Both the position numbers and the translations under genes were made by a program. This document shows positions 46,464 to 49,025 of a DNA stretch of 49,025 nucleotides, piece after piece (the stretch's first letter is position 1; each line of letters opens with the position of its first letter). The stretch lies in NCBI GenBank assembly GCA_028717805.1, contig JAQUNC010000013.1, positions 1 to 49,025 on the forward strand, given 5' to 3'. A model generated the notes under the pieces. The model made no database searches. It saw only the letters and a program-made list of their open reading frames with translations, and was not told the DNA's origin. Origin of the DNA: Atribacterota bacterium. GTDB taxonomy: Bacteria > Atribacterota > Phoenicimicrobiia > Phoenicimicrobiales > Stramentimicrobiaceae.

Positions 46464-47378
46464 CTACTTTAACTTTTCCTTCATTATTTTAGAATAACTA
46501 CTGGAAAGAGAATACTTATCTCTTAGTTTATTGACCATCCTATACAATGAATTCTTATATTCTTTATTGGCTCCTCCAGTCTTATAAAGATTAATAAAGT
46601 CCAGGTAGAGATGTGGAAATTTCTCTTTAATAAATTCAAAAAATAACTTTCTTGTTTTACCTCTTAAATATAAGGTTCCAGTTAAAACATAATGCACATC
46701 ACTATCTTTTGCCCAATAAAAAATTGAATTAATATTGTCATAATTATCTGTAAGATATGGGATAATAGGCATTGCATGCAAGCCTACAGAGGCATTAGTT
46801 TTTCTGAATGTTTTCAGCATTTCAAAACGTCTTATTGAATTGACTGATCCAGGCTCAATTAACTCTCTTAATTCTTCATCAGCTGTAGTAACGGTAGCTG
46901 CTACATTAATATAGGTTAATCTTGACAGCTCATCAATTAAATCAAAATCTCTTAATATCAGATCTGATTTGGTGGAAATAATCACCGGATTTTTAAACCG
47001 GATAAAAAGTTTTAGTATTTCCGGCATAAATTTATAATATTTCTCTGCTGGCTGATAGCTGTCAGTAACTCCACCAATGTTAACAATCTCTCTTTTCCAG
47101 TCAGGATTGCTGAGTTGTTTTTCCAGCTTTTCAATGATATTTGTTTTGATAAATATATCCTCATAATAGTTCTGTGAGCCAAGATACTCATGAGAATAAA
47201 TTGCATAGCAATATTTGCAGCCATGTTCACAACCACGATAAACATTCAAGTCCCACCTGTAAGGCATCTTTCTTTTAAGCTTATTCAATGCTGTTTCACA
47301 ATACATTTCCTTAAACTTTTTTTCTCTCATAATCATATTTTTATGCAAATCCCCTATTTTAATCAAATAACTCTGCAA
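46464..47378 (-). CDS. SPL-like radical SAM protein
   Basis: A 304-aa radical SAM enzyme with CxxxCxxC at C50, C54 and C57 (RGCEHGCKYCYA). Downstream features (NIGGVTDSYQP, VIISTKSDLILRD, a glutamate-rich ELIEPGS) are of the SplB-related/Rv2578c-like group. That group resembles spore photoproduct lyase but lacks proof of that activity. The extended N-terminus contains several Met codons; a start at M15 or M17 is possible. It is flanked by large non-coding or decayed stretches and seems monocistronic. Confidence 0.87.
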   Translation of the reverse strand: MQSYLIKIGDLHKNMIMREKKFKEMYCETALNKLKRKMPYRWDLNVYRGCEHGCKYCYAIYSHEYLGSQNYYEDIFIKTNIIEKLEKQLSNPDWKREIVNIGGVTDSYQPAEKYYKFMPEILKLFIRFKNPVIISTKSDLILRDFDLIDELSRLTYINVAATVTTADEELRELIEPGSVNSIRRFEMLKTFRKTNASVGLHAMPIIPYLTDNYDNINSIFYWAKDSDVHYVLTGTLYLRGKTRKLFFEFIKEKFPHLYLDFINLYKTGGANKEYKNSLYRMVNKLRDKYSLSSSYSKIMKEKLK

Positions 47379-47451
47379 AAGATTCTCAATTAAACTAATT
47401 TATAGTGTAATAAAGATAAATAGAAAACCATCAATCTTATAGCTATAGATG

Positions 47452-48060
47452 TTACTTATTAGTACTTGCTCGCTCCATAATCTCTAAAATTATCTCTGTT
47501 TTGGCATCTGCCTAGTGCTGTACATGACACCATTTATTCTTTGCCAGGGATTTTTTGACCCAGGCATATTTATCCCGGTCAGGTTTATGGGTTTGCAACC
47601 AATCCTGGAGGAGTAACATTCTATCAATTTCAGAGGTACCTTTACTAAAAACATATAGATTAATATCAGTAACAGGTCCCTTAAATACACGATGTTCTAA
47701 CCAATCAGGTTCCCGTATGTGTAAAGTATAACCTGCAGTTTCTAATATTGGTAAATATGATGATTCATCAGCCGAATCTTTCACAACTAGAAGCATGTCA
47801 ATAATTGGTTTGGCACACAATCCTGGTACTGAGGTAGAGCCGACATGTTCTACCTGTATTACTTTTTTACGAAGCACAGAAATAAGCCGGTTAGCCTCCT
47901 GTCTGAATAACTCAGGCAATTGTAGGTCATATTCAACCAGAGTTATTCCTGCATTATGTGATTTTAAATTTCCAACTGTAACCTTTTGAAGGTCTTCGTC
48001 GCTTCTTATGGTGAAGTTTTTTCTATTTGGTGACAAGGTCATTATAATAAGTTCCCTCAT
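47452..48060 (-). pseudogene. GrpB (UPF0157) family protein, cut near its end by TAG
   Basis: The open part (47512-48060, 182 codons) is a GrpB-family nucleotidyltransferase-like protein with VEHVGSTSVPGLCAKPIIDML and YVFSKGTSE. It stops at TAG (47512-47514) after KWCHVQH. The next 20 codons stay in frame and read ADAKTEIILEIMERASTNK to a TAA, which is the ordinary GrpB C-terminus (family: VQDYADAK...). A single base change of a Tyr codon to TAG explains it. The shortened protein may still fold. The start is five nt after the stop of the MFS remnant, so the two were one operon. Confidence 0.8.
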
Positions 48061-48065
48061 TATTT

Positions 48066-49025
<960 letters not shown>

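Noticed and set aside
27380-48060. Recoding of a stop codon (UGA as Trp/Gly, or UAG as pyrrolysine) as an explanation for the interrupted genes
   Set aside because: Interrupting stops include TAA, TAG and TGA, and long housekeeping genes contain none internally, so a changed genetic code is unlikely. Read-through remains possible but unsupported.

Overview
This is a low-GC bacterial chromosome segment. It runs from the 5' half of a 16S rRNA gene at the left edge to the 3' end of a PEP-utilising-enzyme gene at the right edge. Almost every gene is on the minus strand. Only a class A penicillin-binding protein and a Na/Pi cotransporter homologue are on the plus strand. T-box leaders, MutS2 and QueT are features common in Firmicutes-like lineages, whereas two secreted OmpA-C-domain proteins suggest an outer membrane. 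Together with the 16S sequence this is compatible with a low-GC diderm phylum such as Atribacterota (JS1/OP9). That placement is an inference; comparing the 16S with a reference database would settle it.

Region 1 (1-25.3 kb) is a dense housekeeping block with intact genes. In transcription order from the right it holds mobB-like, trxB, a TIM-barrel isomerase, an EF-G paralogue, a 27-codon membrane peptide, leuS, ssb, six tRNAs, thrS-infC-rpmI-rplT, pheS-pheT-cvpA-mutS2, queT, tyrS and 16S rRNA. Good sigma-70-type promoters with 17-nt spacers precede 16S (two in tandem), infC, the tRNA array, leuS and the EF-G paralogue. pheS and leuS both have full T-box leaders, with specifiers UUC (Phe) and CUC (Leu).

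The most striking object is the leuS T-box leader. A complete tRNA-Ala(GGC) gene with encoded CCA sits in the apical loop of T-box stem III, between the decoding domain and the antiterminator. Without those 76 nt, the specifier-to-T-box distance is 97 nt, exactly as in the pheS leader. One transcript therefore carries a leucine-sensing riboswitch and a tRNA-Ala precursor interlaced.

Region 2 (25.5-49 kb) is accessory and visibly decaying. It contains an exported M20-type amidohydrolase, an AEC transporter, OmpA-domain proteins, an AlkD-like glycosylase, hypA with a MinD/Mrp-type ATPase, a Na/Pi cotransporter homologue, a methyltransferase, an operon (acetoacetate-decarboxylase-like, SDR, internally duplicated membrane protein) preceded by a GEMM-I (cyclic dinucleotide) riboswitch, an Fpg/Nei-like protein and an SPL-like radical SAM protein. 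Interleaved are at least seven broken genes: HPP, PEGA/DUF4384, a small membrane ORF, an EFR1-type ferredoxin, GrpB, a 5'-truncated MFS transporter, and a relic of a second copy of the duplicated membrane protein. Several are broken only by in-frame stops. TAA, TAG and TGA all occur, so ordinary decay is more likely than a recoded stop.

Several translation starts were moved from the longest-ORF position using ribosome binding sites and family N-termini. infC appears to start at AUA, and cvpA has no AUG/GUG/UUG at its expected start.
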